64,000 nt of DNA from Streptomyces sp. R21 (GCF_041051975.1 NZ_CP163435.1:9516501-9580500), one strand, 5' to 3'. Counted from the stretch's first letter, positions 9,166 through 17,628 are shown. Notes: generated by a model not told the origin, from the letters alone. Numbers and translations are program-made.

Positions 9166-9241
9166 GGCGGGACGGTAACACCGAAGGGGCGCGGGAGGTT
9201 TGGACGGGTGCCCCGCGTGAGGGACGGCGGCCCGGACGGGC

Positions 9242-9535
9242 ATCAGGTGACCCCGTCCGGCGAGTCGAGCGCGGTCATGACGGCGGTCAGGCAGCGCCGC
9301 ACCGGGCCGAGCGTGACCAGGCCGCTGCCCGCGCCCGCGAGTTCGGCCTCGGCAGGGAGCAGGGCGGCGCGGGACCCGCATCAGTACGCCCTGGTCGCCG
9401 AGCTCCACGGCCACCACCGCTTGCAGGCAGCACAGCACCTCGTACATCAGGTCCGCGGGCGGCTCCGGCAGGGCGCGCAGGGCAGCCCCCGCCTCGGCGC
9501 GATCGCCGGTGCCCAGCAGGGCGAGCGGAGTGACC
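9242..9535 (-). pseudogene. C-terminal remnant of an AfsR/SARP-type regulator, frameshifted
   Basis: The minus strand encodes LALLGTGDRAEAGAALRALPEPP and then a helix-rich run ending GVLMRV. After one extra base in the CCC run near 9375, the frame resumes as RAALLPAEAELAGAGSGLVTLGPV and stops with a TGA at 9242. This resembles the far C-terminus of large Streptomyces SARP/AfsR-type regulators (recall, not a search). Nothing of the N-terminal DNA-binding, BTAD or NB-ARC parts precedes it; instead it runs straight into the truncated hydrolase on the other strand. Confidence 0.5.
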
Positions 9536-9546
9536 CAGGGACGCGG

Positions 9547-10287
9547 CACGTCGCCGCCGACCTCGCGGCCGACCACACCGTCATCTGCCCCGACCTGCGC
9601 GGCTACGGCGCAGGCGACAAGCCCGCCGACGCCGACGGGACCACGTATGCCAAGCGCACGATGGCCGCCGACATCGTCGCCCGGGCCCGCGCCCTCGGGC
9701 ACCGGCGGTTCGCACTGATCGGCCATGACCGCGGGGCCCTGGTCGCCTTCCGCGCCGGACTCGACCACCCGGCGGCGCTCACCCACCTGGCCTGCCTGGA
9801 CGTCCTGCCGACCCTGGACATGTGGAACGTCATGCACGGCACCACCGCCGCGGTCGGGTTCCACCTCTATCTGATGGCCCAGCCCCCGGGACTACCCGAG
9901 CGCATGATCGCGGCCGACCCGGACGCCTTCTTCGGCCGCTTCCTCGACATCTGGACCAACACCCCGCAGGCCATTCCGGGTGACATCCGCGCCGCCTACC
10001 TGGACGCCTGCCGCACCGCGGTGACCTCCATCGTCGCCTACTACCGGGCCTCCGCCCACATCGACGTCGACCACGACCAGGCCGACCGGGACGCCGGCAA
10101 CCGGCTCCGGATGCCGGTCACGGTCCTGCAGCGGGACTGGGGCGCCGCCTTCGGCTTCGACGCCCACGCCCTCTGGAAAGCCTGGGCGCCGGACCTCACC
10201 CACACCGCCGGCACCTGCGGACACTTCATGGCCGAGGAAGCTCCCGAGGAGGTCGCCACCGCCCTTCGTCGACTCCTGCTCCGGTGA
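9547..10287 (+). pseudogene. N-terminally truncated alpha/beta hydrolase (haloacetate dehalogenase/epoxide hydrolase type)
   Basis: Family-like sequence begins at HVAADLAADHTVICPDLRGYG and continues to the natural C-terminus with GHFMAEEAPEEVA, which carries the catalytic His. The nucleophile elbow GHDRGA has Asp as in haloalkane/haloacetate dehalogenases and epoxide hydrolases. The first 50-60 residues, including the HG oxyanion motif, are absent. The open frame does extend back to a GTG at 9208, but those roughly 113 codons are antisense to the regulator remnant and look non-native. The gene is therefore probably inactive, although a fusion product or an internal start (ATG 9661) cannot be excluded. 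Confidence 0.65.
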
Positions 10288-10320
10288 GCGCGCGGCTTGG
10301 ACAGGCGGCGGGAGCGGTCA

Positions 10321-10344
10321 GTATTACCCTGAAAGGGTTAATAC
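10321..10344. promoter_or_regulatory. Imperfect palindrome before the SpoIIE phosphatase gene
   Basis: GTATTACCCT, GAA, AGGGTTAATAC forms a near-perfect inverted repeat (one extra T in the right arm) that is AT-rich for this genome. It lies 17 nt upstream of the ATG at 10361. It could be an operator or part of the promoter; the binding factor is unknown. Confidence 0.5.
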
Positions 10345-10360
10345 GTCCCTGGAGTGATCG

Positions 10361-11191
10361 ATGTCCCGAAAGCGCCCCATGGACGATGCCGACGAGCTGC
10401 TGGCCAGACTCGGGTCCCTGACCGCCCAGGCACGCGAGCGCGCTGTACTGCAGCGCTCCCAGGTCGAGCTGGCCATCGCCCTGCAGCGCGGCATGCTTCC
10501 CGGCGAGCTGCCCGCCACCCCCCGCTTCCGCCTGGCCGCCCGCTATGTGCCCGCCTTCAACGGACTCAATGTGGGCGGCGACTGGTACGACGCCTTCGTG
10601 CTGCCCGACGGCCGCATCGGGCTGTCCATCGGCGACGTCCAGGGCCACAACATCGAAGCGGCCGCGTTCATGGGCCAGGTGCGGGTCGGACTGCGTGCCC
10701 TGGCCTCCGTCACGAGTGAACCGGGAGAACTCCTCGCCCGGACGAACGACCTGCTCCTGTCCCTCGGCACCGAACTCTTCGCCACCTGCGTCTTCATGCG
10801 GCTCGACCCGTCCACCGGAGTACTGGAGAGCGCGCGGGCCGGACACATCCCCTGCGTCTGGGCCACGGCGGACGGCAGGTCCGGCATCGCGGAGGACGAG
10901 GGGGGCCCACCGCTCGGCATCCAGGAAGGGGCGGAGTACCCGATGACCCGGTACCGGCTCACCACCGGCGGAGTGTTCGTCCTGCTCACGGACGGCGTGG
11001 TGGAGGGGCCCGCGCTGACGGTCGACGAGGGGCTCGACCACGTGGTGCGCCTGGCGGGCATCGCGGCCGTCGCGGGTATGGACGCGGGCTCGCTGGCCGC
11101 CGCCGTGATCAAGGTCTCCGAGCTGGTGGGACACGAGGACGACGCCGCTGTGCTCGTCCTGGGCGACGAGGGCCCGGACGTGCGGCCGTAG
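10361..11191 (+). CDS. SpoIIE-type PPM serine/threonine phosphatase
   Basis: A 276-residue protein that is almost entirely a PP2C/SpoIIE phosphatase domain. It has a short N-terminal helix (residues 8-45), the metal-binding VGGDWYDAF motif near residue 72, IGDVQGHNIEAA, LLTDGVVE, and the terminal HEDDAAVLVL that closes the metal site. No membrane segment or sensor domain is present in the chain. GGAG lies 6 nt before the ATG. A MASE1 membrane protein follows 49 nt downstream and may supply the sensing function. SpoIIE phosphatases usually dephosphorylate anti-anti-sigma (STAS) proteins, but no STAS or anti-sigma kinase gene is adjacent. Confidence 0.85.
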   Translation: MSRKRPMDDADELLARLGSLTAQARERAVLQRSQVELAIALQRGMLPGELPATPRFRLAARYVPAFNGLNVGGDWYDAFVLPDGRIGLSIGDVQGHNIEAAAFMGQVRVGLRALASVTSEPGELLARTNDLLLSLGTELFATCVFMRLDPSTGVLESARAGHIPCVWATADGRSGIAEDEGGPPLGIQEGAEYPMTRYRLTTGGVFVLLTDGVVEGPALTVDEGLDHVVRLAGIAAVAGMDAGSLAAAVIKVSELVGHEDDAAVLVLGDEGPDVRP

Positions 11192-11240
11192 CGCGGGCCC
11201 AGGGCCTCTCGCCTCGCCGACCCGGCGGCCTCGGTGTCTG

Positions 11241-12230
11241 ATGGCAGCTGTGGTGCGTACTCAGGATCTCCGCCGGCTGGTCGCCTTCGGCCTCCAGACG
11301 CTGGCGATCGCCGTCTGTTACTACGCGGCGGGGCGCCTCGGCCTGCTGCGGCAGCTCGTCGTCGAGGACGCGGTGTTCACCCCCATCTGGCCGCCCACCG
11401 GCATCGCGCTCGCCTGTCTGCTGATCTTCGGATTGCGCTCCTGGCTTGGTATCGCACTGGGCGCCCTCCTAGTGATCATGTCCCTCACCTCGCTCCGGCC
11501 CGCCGTGCTCGGCACCCTGGCGGGCAACACCGCCGCCCCGGTCTGCTCGTACCTGATGCTGCGCGGGGTCGGGTTCCGCACCGATCTCGCCCGACTGCGG
11601 GACGGTCTGGCGCTGGTGTTCCTGGGAGCGCTGACCGGCATGCTGATCAGCGCGACCGTGGGCGTCGGGACCAACGTCCTCACCGGCAAGCTCGCCGCAC
11701 AAGACTTCTGGCCCGTCTGGCTGGCCTGGTGGGTGGGCGACGCGATGGGCGTCCTGATCGTCACTCCGATCCTGCTCCTGCTGTACCGGGCGCGCTGGCC
11801 TCCGAACCTGTCGCGATGGAAGGAGGCCCTGGGGCTGACCCTCCTCGCCTGCGTCCTCGTTCCGCTCGCCACCCGCAGCCCGATCAGCATGCTGTTCCTC
11901 GTCTATCCCCTGCTCATCCTGGCGGCGCTGCGCTTCCAGCTCGTCGGGAGCACGCTGATCGCCCTGGTCACCTCCGTGCTGGCGACCGTCGCCGCGACGG
12001 ACGGGATCGGCCCGTTCGAAGGGCTGACACGCGTCGAGGTGATGATGAAGCTCCAGGCCTTCAACGGAGCCATGGCCCTGACCGCCCTCCTCCTTTCGGC
12101 GGTGATCACTGAGCAGCTCAACACCAGACGCTCGGTCGAACGGGCCTGCCAGGAGCTGGTCGAGGTCCTGGAACATCTCACCGCGGGGGAGAACCCACCG
12201 GGCGATCCGCCCGTGGAAGAGGCACCGTGA
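11241..12230 (+). CDS. MASE1-domain integral membrane protein
   Basis: A 329-residue membrane protein with about eight transmembrane segments. FTPIWPPTGIALACL near residue 47 is the conserved MASE1 motif, and AWWVGDAMGVLIVTPILL near residue 168 is the second hallmark. MASE1 is normally an N-terminal sensory module fused to kinase, GGDEF or phosphatase domains. Here the cytoplasmic tail after the last helix is only about 50 residues (a helical NTRRSVERACQELVEVLEHL) with no enzyme. The gene directly follows a soluble SpoIIE phosphatase, suggesting a split sensor-effector pair. The ATG has no good Shine-Dalgarno; GTG codons a few residues in are alternative starts. Confidence 0.8.
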   Translation: MAAVVRTQDLRRLVAFGLQTLAIAVCYYAAGRLGLLRQLVVEDAVFTPIWPPTGIALACLLIFGLRSWLGIALGALLVIMSLTSLRPAVLGTLAGNTAAPVCSYLMLRGVGFRTDLARLRDGLALVFLGALTGMLISATVGVGTNVLTGKLAAQDFWPVWLAWWVGDAMGVLIVTPILLLLYRARWPPNLSRWKEALGLTLLACVLVPLATRSPISMLFLVYPLLILAALRFQLVGSTLIALVTSVLATVAATDGIGPFEGLTRVEVMMKLQAFNGAMALTALLLSAVITEQLNTRRSVERACQELVEVLEHLTAGENPPGDPPVEEAP

Positions 12231-12232
12231 CG

Positions 12233-12260
12233 GCGGGCCCGGTGCTGCCACCGGGCCCGC
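12233..12260. terminator. Strong hairpin between convergent MASE1 and CU044_5270 genes
   Basis: GCGGGCCCGGT and ACCGGGCCCGC form a perfect 11-bp stem with a 6-nt loop, starting 2 nt after the MASE1 stop and before the convergent gene's stop. Confidence 0.8.
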
Positions 12261-12293
12261 TCCGGCTGACGCCGCCCTACGGCGGACGAACCG

Positions 12294-13355
12294 TCAGTTC
12301 TCGCGCTCGGTCCGCGTCTCCTGCGCCTCGGCGGGCTCCTGGCCGGCCTTGCCGACGACGGCGTGCGCCATCTCGGCCGCGCTGGACAGCAGCGTCCCGG
12401 CCTTACCGTACGAGGCGTCCTTGGTCAGATAACTGCGGGAGCCGAGATAGGAGTAGTCCTTCTCGTCGAAGACCCACTCGGTCCGGATGCCGTAGCGCGT
12501 GTCGTCGCGGGCGATGCCGAGGCCCTGGCGGCCGATCGCGTCGCGCGCCTTCGGAGCCGGGGTGACACCCGGGATCTTCGCCGCGGCCCGGTAGAAGGCG
12601 GCGGCCGTCCGGGGCGGCATCACACCGCCGAGCATGGACCCGATCTGCTCGAAAACGGCCTGGTCGCGCTCCCGGCCCTGCGCGTTCGGGGTCTTGGCGT
12701 ACAGCTGGGCCAGCAGCTTGTCGGGGTCGGTGGGCAGGGAGCTGAGCCACTGATAGGTGGGCCGACTGAAACCGGCGGGTGTGCCCTTGGTGTCACCGAG
12801 ATCGGCGTTGAAGGCGCCGGTCTCGCCGTCCTCCCGGAACAGGCCCTGCTTGAGCAGGGGGCCCGGCTCCTGCGCGATCCACTTCTCATAGTCCCGCAGT
12901 GGACTGACGACGGCCTTCCCCGTGGTCAGGTCGGCCTCGCGGATCTTCTCGCGGGTGTAGACGAACTGGTCGTCCCGCACGGTCGGGGTGTCCCGCTTCC
13001 CCGCGGCGGTGGAGATCCGGTCGAGGAGGGCCGCGGCGGGCTGCATGTCGGTGGCCGCGCCGTGCGACGCGGCGCCGGTGGGCTTCCCGTCGTTGCCGGA
13101 CAGAGCGATCCCCGCGGTCAGCGCGCCGGCCAGGGCCAGCGCGGTCGCCGGCGCAAGGAGCGCCGGCCGAAGCAGCCGGCGGGCCGGCCGGGTGGGGGCG
13201 GCCTGGTCGCGGTCGATGTGATGCATCAGCAGATCCTTGTGACGAAGGTGCTGCTCGTGCGGAAGGTCCCAGTCGGCCGGGGCCGGCAGCAGGCGGGCGA
13301 TCTCTTCGCGGTCGCCGTGCCGCTCCGGGGACGCGGAGTCGGTCTTGTCATTCAT
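12294..13355 (-). CDS. CU044_5270-family membrane-anchored protein, sigma-factor partner
   Basis: A 353-residue protein with a cytoplasmic N-terminus (residues 1-60, including WDLPHEQHLRHKDLLMHHI), one transmembrane segment (about 65-87, LLAPATALALAGALTAGIAL) and a large extracytoplasmic domain. This architecture and the N-terminal motif match the CU044_5270 family, which is routinely encoded beside an RNA polymerase sigma factor in Actinobacteria. It overlaps the sigma gene stop by 4 nt (ATGA), so the two are translationally coupled. It probably acts as a regulator or sensor of that sigma factor, but no canonical zinc anti-sigma motif is seen. The biochemical role of the family is not established. 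Confidence 0.8.
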   Translation of the reverse strand: MNDKTDSASPERHGDREEIARLLPAPADWDLPHEQHLRHKDLLMHHIDRDQAAPTRPARRLLRPALLAPATALALAGALTAGIALSGNDGKPTGAASHGAATDMQPAAALLDRISTAAGKRDTPTVRDDQFVYTREKIREADLTTGKAVVSPLRDYEKWIAQEPGPLLKQGLFREDGETGAFNADLGDTKGTPAGFSRPTYQWLSSLPTDPDKLLAQLYAKTPNAQGRERDQAVFEQIGSMLGGVMPPRTAAAFYRAAAKIPGVTPAPKARDAIGRQGLGIARDDTRYGIRTEWVFDEKDYSYLGSRSYLTKDASYGKAGTLLSSAAEMAHAVVGKAGQEPAEAQETRTEREN

Positions 13356-13978
13356 GTGAGCTCCTCCCGCACGGGCAGGGCCGCGATTGCGGCCGCACTT
13401 GTCATCTCTCCGCGAGCACTGCGCGGTTCCAGGTTTTCGTCCGCCAGCCGGGCGAGCTTCTTGCGGGCACGCGACAGGCGCGAACGTACGGTGCCGACCG
13501 CGATGCCCAGAGCCTCAGCCGTCTGCTGGTAGTCCAGACCGGACCACACGCACAGGGCGAGCACCTCGCGCTCCTGGCGTCGCAGCCTGCCCAGGGCGGC
13601 CTGCACGGCACGCAGGCGCCGCGCGTCGTCGATGCGCCCGGCCATCTCGTGCGCGAAGTCCGCCACTTCGCCCGGCCTGGGCTGACGCGCCAGGAACAGC
13701 TGCCGTCGGCGCACGCTCCGGCGGGCGTTGTCCGCCTTGTGCGTGGCGATGCCCAGCAGCCATGGCAGCAGCGAACCGCCGTCCTCCAGCACCCGCGCGC
13801 GGGTACGCCACGCGGCCAGGAACGTCTCGGACATGATCTCTTCGGCCGTCGACCAGTCGCCGGTCAGCCGCAATCCGTGGTTGTACACCGCGCGGGCGTA
13901 CTCCTCGTACAGCTGGGCGAACGCCTCGCGGTCCCCCTCGCGCACACGGCGGCGCACATCGTTCTCTGAGTCCCTCAC
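13352..13978 (-). CDS. ECF-type RNA polymerase sigma factor
   Basis: A 208-residue sigma-70 family protein. Region 2 spans about residues 8-85 (AFAQLYEEYARAVYNHGLR, then AEEIMSETFLAAWR and LLPWLLGIATHKADN). Region 4 spans about 125-180 with DYQQTAEALGIAVGTVRSRLSRARKKL as the -35-binding helix-turn-helix. The GTG at 13978 is chosen because GGAGAG precedes it by about 12 nt and the upstream codons lack family character. It is coupled to the CU044_5270 gene through an ATGA overlap. The divergent GtrA-like gene shares the upstream region. Target promoters are unknown. Confidence 0.85.
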   Translation of the reverse strand: MRDSENDVRRRVREGDREAFAQLYEEYARAVYNHGLRLTGDWSTAEEIMSETFLAAWRTRARVLEDGGSLLPWLLGIATHKADNARRSVRRRQLFLARQPRPGEVADFAHEMAGRIDDARRLRAVQAALGRLRRQEREVLALCVWSGLDYQQTAEALGIAVGTVRSRLSRARKKLARLADENLEPRSARGEMTSAAAIAALPVREELT

Positions 13979-14212
13979 AACCACTTCTCTCCACGGCACG
14001 GGAGGAGTTCCTGTGGCCTGTGTCACGCACCGGGACGTACGGCCCTTCGAGGTGAGCGATGCTACGGCGGGGGCCGCCCCCCGGCCGCATGGTGGAGCCA
14101 GCACCCCCCTCGGTTCGGGAGTACACATCATCGTGCTGGAGAGCGGGCGACGGCATCGTTGCACCCAGCTGATCCCCAAGGGTCAACGCCCGCCCTCCGG
14201 AAGGAAACCGCC

Positions 14213-14935
14213 ATGAACGCGCTGCTCTCGTCGATGCCGAGAACGGTGTCGCAGACGCGGCGTCAGGAACCGGCGGAGACCGCGGCGGACGCGACCGACG
14301 CCCCTCGGACCCCGGCCGGTGCCGGCGGCCCGCTCGCTTCCTTCGCCCGGTTCGTCCTGTGCGGCGGAGGCGTCGGGGTCGCCTCAAGTGGAGCCGTGGC
14401 GTTGACCGCTGAGCTGATGCCGTGGGTGCTGGCGAACGCGCTGATCACGATCGCGTCCACGCTCCTGTGCACGGAGCTCCACGCACGGTTCACCTTCGGG
14501 GCCGGGCGGCGTGCCGGATGGCGACAGCACTGGCAGTCCGCGGGATCGGCCACGGCCGCGTACGGGGTGACCTGCGCCGCGATGTTCGTACTGCACCTGG
14601 TGCAGCCGTCGCCCGGGATGGTCAGGGAGCAGGCCGTCTATCTCAGCGCGGCCGGGCTCGCCGGAATCGGACGCTTCCTGGTGCTGCGCCTGTACGTCTT
14701 CGCCACCCACCGGACCCGGTCCCCGGAGCGGACGACGAACCCGGCACGGATCAAGTCGGCGACCGTACCGGCCCCTTCGTCGCTCCCGGCCCCGGCACAC
14801 CCGAGCCGCACAAGGACCATCTGCCGCCAAGAACGCACGCGGAGCGGCGAGTTCAGCAGCCGCTGCCTGTCGGGACGAACTCGAAGCGGGCGTGCCGGTC
14901 AAGGCCGACCGCGTCGTCGTACGTCGTGCGGCTGA
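14213..14935 (+). CDS. GtrA-like membrane protein
   Basis: A 240-residue protein with four transmembrane segments (about residues 43-150) in the pattern of the GtrA family: FARFVLCGGGVGVASSGAVAL, then VLANALITIASTLLCTELHARFTF with the conserved helix 2/3 motif, then two further helices ending FLVLRLYVFATH. GtrA-like proteins are thought to help move or use lipid-linked sugars in cell-surface glycan synthesis. AAGGAAA lies 6 nt before the ATG. The last 75 residues are rich in Arg, Pro and Ser, have no family counterpart, and overlap the convergent lipoprotein gene by 83 bp, so the native stop may have been lost and read-through DNA appended. Confidence 0.75.
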   Translation: MNALLSSMPRTVSQTRRQEPAETAADATDAPRTPAGAGGPLASFARFVLCGGGVGVASSGAVALTAELMPWVLANALITIASTLLCTELHARFTFGAGRRAGWRQHWQSAGSATAAYGVTCAAMFVLHLVQPSPGMVREQAVYLSAAGLAGIGRFLVLRLYVFATHRTRSPERTTNPARIKSATVPAPSSLPAPAHPSRTRTICRQERTRSGEFSSRCLSGRTRSGRAGQGRPRRRTSCG

Positions 14936-15383
14936 CCCGGTACCAGACGTCGTCCTTGGCGGCCTTGCCGTCCACGTCGTCCAGGCTCACGCACCACTTC
15001 TCCGTGCGGATGACGCGCTGATAGGTCTCGGTGCCCCGACGGATCTTCCTGCAGTCCTGATGGCGCTCGGTGGTGTACCAGGTGCGGGTCTTCGCCCGGG
15101 TGCCCGTTCCGCTGCGCTGCGTGTGCTTGACCCGCCTCGTGGTGGACGTGCACGTGCTGACCGTGTGCGGCCGGGTGGCCCTGACCGTCTTCGCGGGGAG
15201 ATGACGGACGCTGTCGCGAAGCCCGGCGACGCTGTCCGCCCGCGACTCGGAGCCCTGGAGCTCATTACTGCCCTGGCTGCCTTTCCCACCAGCAGCCCCC
15301 TCCGCTCCGGTCCCACACGCGCCGAGCGCGGCCATGAGCACAACGGCCGCCGCGGCAACGGCCAGGCGTCGCTTCCCGAACAT
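14853..15383 (-). CDS. Putative lipoprotein of unknown function
   Basis: A 176-residue protein with a lipoprotein signal: KRR, a hydrophobic run AAAAVVLMA and the lipobox LGAC. The mature part begins with a Gly/Ser linker and then a Cys- and basic-rich domain (STCTSTTRRVKHTQRSGTGTR, ERHQDCRKI, TEKWCVSLDDV, PTGSGC). The start at 15383 follows AGGGGAG; an ATG 33 nt upstream is also in frame but poorly placed. The four or more cysteines suggest disulfides in an exported domain. It lies 3' of the cell-wall-binding gene on the same strand with a hairpin between, so it is probably a separate transcript. Confidence 0.65.
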   Translation of the reverse strand: MFGKRRLAVAAAAVVLMAALGACGTGAEGAAGGKGSQGSNELQGSESRADSVAGLRDSVRHLPAKTVRATRPHTVSTCTSTTRRVKHTQRSGTGTRAKTRTWYTTERHQDCRKIRRGTETYQRVIRTEKWCVSLDDVDGKAAKDDVWYRVSRTTYDDAVGLDRHARFEFVPTGSGC

Positions 15384-15433
15384 GTCTCCCCTTGCGATCA
15401 CTGGATGCATTTCCACTCTCTGTGAAGCCGTAC

Positions 15434-15464
15434 GGGCGCGCCCGGCAAGCCGCCGGACGCGCCC
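15434..15464 (-). terminator. Hairpin downstream of the cell-wall-binding gene
   Basis: GGGCGCGCCCGGC pairs with GCCGGACGCGCCC (one bulge) with a short AAGCC loop, 19 nt after the stop at 15483. Confidence 0.65.
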
Positions 15465-15482
15465 GCTGTACTGCGGCAGTTA

Positions 15483-17507
15483 CTACCTCGCGGCCGTCAC
15501 CTGGAGCGGTGTGAGGTCCGGGCTCGGCGCGAGCTGGGCGGCGCCGGGCGGGGGCTGGGCGGCTGTGGTCTTGGGCGCGGCGCCCTTGTAGTACGACGTG
15601 TAGGCGTAGTGGGTGCCCACGCCGATGGCCGCGCCGATCTTGGGGATGACGGACGAGTCGACCGAGCCCGTGCCGCCGAAGACGGCCACGTGGTACATGC
15701 TCGACGACATCCGCATCAGGTACCGCTTGGTGTCGTACGACAGCGAGGTGACGTCGGTCCACAGCAGTGGACCGTCGGTGCTCATCGCCGAGGAGGCGGA
15801 CACCCCGCCGCGCCAGCTGTCCACGGAGGCCACCGCGGCGTTCGACGGAAGCGACCACCAGAAGTCGGCGAGCCGCATGGCGTTCGACTGGGGTGTGCCA
15901 CCGGCGACCCGGTAGTAGTGGTACGTGCTGGGCCAGTTCGGCATCTTGCCGGCGTTGTACGCCTTGGCCAGCGCCGACTCGGCGTCCGTCCCCACCGTGA
16001 TGATCTTCGTGGTGCTCGGGCTGTACTTGTTGAGGTATCCGTAGACCGACGGAGTCATGGTCCTACCGTCGGTCAGCAGGACGGTCGCGGTCCCGGAGCT
16101 GCCCAGTGCGCCCGCGGCCGAACTCGCTGCGAGGGCGTTGTGGTAGTCCGTGCCGGTGGCGAGGAAGACGTACTTCGGTGAGCTGGTGATGGTCTTGGCC
16201 ACGGCCACCGAGGTGGAGTAGCGCGAGACGTCGGACAGCCGCTTGGCCACGTACCCGAGCGAGGTCACCTTGGACGCCACCGTGCTGCTCAGGATGCTGG
16301 TGCCACCGATCAGATAGACCGTCCTGCCCTGCGGCAGCATGCGCTTGAGCTCGGTCTGCACCGAGGAGTCCAGGCCCGTGCCGGAGGTCATCAGCACCGG
16401 CCCGCGCTTCTTGCCCGCCAGCGACGTCGCGGTGGTGGCGTATGCCGAGTCGGACTTGCTGATGAGCACGGCCGCGCCGGCGGCGGTCAGGCCGGGCGCG
16501 CTCTGGCCGACCGTGTTCCAGGTCCACTTGGACGCGGCGATGTTGCCGTCGTAGACGTCGGAGCCGTAGACACGGGAGATCACGTTGTCACGGAGCGGCT
16601 GCCAGGCCACGTCGGTGCCGTTGCCCTGGGGCACCTTCGCCACCGTGCCTGTGCCGAGGTCGAGGATCCGCAGCTGCGGGCCGCTGGGGCCGGTGTCCGG
16701 GCTGCCGGTGACGTAGATGTCGTACGCGATCCGGTTGCCCTGCGGCGACCAGGCGGGCCGGTTGTGGCTGTAGTCGCCCTTCGTGACCTGGGTCAACCCG
16801 GTGCCGTCGGTCTTGACGGTGAAGATCTGCTTGTGCCCGTCGACGGACCGGGTGAAGGCCACCGCTCCGCCGTCCGGGGACATGCTCGGGTCGTTCGCGT
16901 CGCTCGCCAGCTTGGTGAACCCGCCGGTCCGGCCGTTGTAGACCCAGACGGCCGGGGTGCCCGCGGTGGCGCAACCCGTTCCCGTGCGGACGAAGGCGAG
17001 CATGCCGTTCACCGCGCCGCTCGGCTGCGAGTCGCAGCCGTCGACATCGGTGCCGAACAGGGCCTTCGGCGGGCGGGTGCCGTCCGCGGCGGTCACCCGA
17101 AGGCGGCTGCCGGCTGTGAAGACGATGTCACCGCCGCCGTACCAGAACGTCGGATCGGCCGGATGCCAGCCGCTGCCCGACGGCATGGTGATGTCGACGC
17201 CGGTGTCCTCCGAGTCGGCCCACGCCGTACGGATGTGGTCGTCGTAGTGGTTGACGAACACGACCTGGCTGCCGTCGGCGGACCAGGCGCCCTGGTCTCC
17301 CGTCGGATAGAACTGGGACGAGGAGGACCCATCAGGATTGATGAGGCCCATCTGCCCGCCGCCGTCCGTGTACAGCAGCTTCCCGGCGGTGGCTGGCCAG
17401 CTGCCGGTGTCGGCCGTCGCCGGCCCCGGCAGCGCGGCGATGAGGCCCGCCGCGAGCACGGCGGCGGTGATGAGCGCCGCGGGTCTGCGGCGCGTACGCG
17501 TGTTCAA
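15483..17507 (-). CDS. Secreted TolB-propeller protein with cell-wall-binding repeats
   Basis: A 674-residue exported protein. The signal peptide is Arg-rich then hydrophobic (RTRRRPAALITAAVLAAGLIAALPG, cut near ATA-D). Residues 40-310 are WD40/TolB-like blades (GQMGLINPDGS, GAWSADGSQVVFV, PSMSPDGGAVAFT, PAWSPQGNRIAYD). Residues about 320-640 carry cell-wall-binding-repeat-2-type repeats (AAVLISKSDSAY, TVYLIGGTSILSSTV, YVFLATGTDYHNALAASSAAG, KIITVGTDAESAL, VAVFGGTGSVDSSV). It probably sits on peptidoglycan. The start is TTG at 17507 with GGGGG 5 nt upstream; no in-frame ATG or GTG precedes a good signal peptide. The promoter region carries short direct repeats. Confidence 0.85.
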   Translation of the reverse strand: MNTRTRRRPAALITAAVLAAGLIAALPGPATADTGSWPATAGKLLYTDGGGQMGLINPDGSSSSQFYPTGDQGAWSADGSQVVFVNHYDDHIRTAWADSEDTGVDITMPSGSGWHPADPTFWYGGGDIVFTAGSRLRVTAADGTRPPKALFGTDVDGCDSQPSGAVNGMLAFVRTGTGCATAGTPAVWVYNGRTGGFTKLASDANDPSMSPDGGAVAFTRSVDGHKQIFTVKTDGTGLTQVTKGDYSHNRPAWSPQGNRIAYDIYVTGSPDTGPSGPQLRILDLGTGTVAKVPQGNGTDVAWQPLRDNVISRVYGSDVYDGNIAASKWTWNTVGQSAPGLTAAGAAVLISKSDSAYATTATSLAGKKRGPVLMTSGTGLDSSVQTELKRMLPQGRTVYLIGGTSILSSTVASKVTSLGYVAKRLSDVSRYSTSVAVAKTITSSPKYVFLATGTDYHNALAASSAAGALGSSGTATVLLTDGRTMTPSVYGYLNKYSPSTTKIITVGTDAESALAKAYNAGKMPNWPSTYHYYRVAGGTPQSNAMRLADFWWSLPSNAAVASVDSWRGGVSASSAMSTDGPLLWTDVTSLSYDTKRYLMRMSSSMYHVAVFGGTGSVDSSVIPKIGAAIGVGTHYAYTSYYKGAAPKTTAAQPPPGAAQLAPSPDLTPLQVTAAR

Positions 17508-17512
17508 GGTGC

Positions 17513-17628
17513 CCCCACAAGTGAATGAACGTTCGCCGGGCCTGTCCCCACAGGTGAACGGACGGCGTCACGTTCGTCTCCACGGCAGCGGCGCAACCTT
17601 AGTGGCAGGCCCTCCCACCTGTGAAGAC
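17513..17628. repeat. Short direct repeats upstream of the cell-wall-binding gene
   Basis: CCCCACAAGTGAATGAACG (from 17513) and CCCCACAGGTGAACGGACG (from 17546) are two copies 33 bp apart; a weaker third, CCCACCTGTGAAGAC, starts at 17614. The spacing is about three helical turns, and the first copy overlaps the ribosome-binding region of the TTG-start gene. They may be operators or duplicated leader segments. Confidence 0.55.

Noticed and set aside
9208..9546. First 113 codons of the 359-codon hydrolase frame as a novel N-terminal domain
   Set aside because: This stretch is antisense to a recognisable regulator C-terminus, and hydrolase-like sequence begins only at about 9547.
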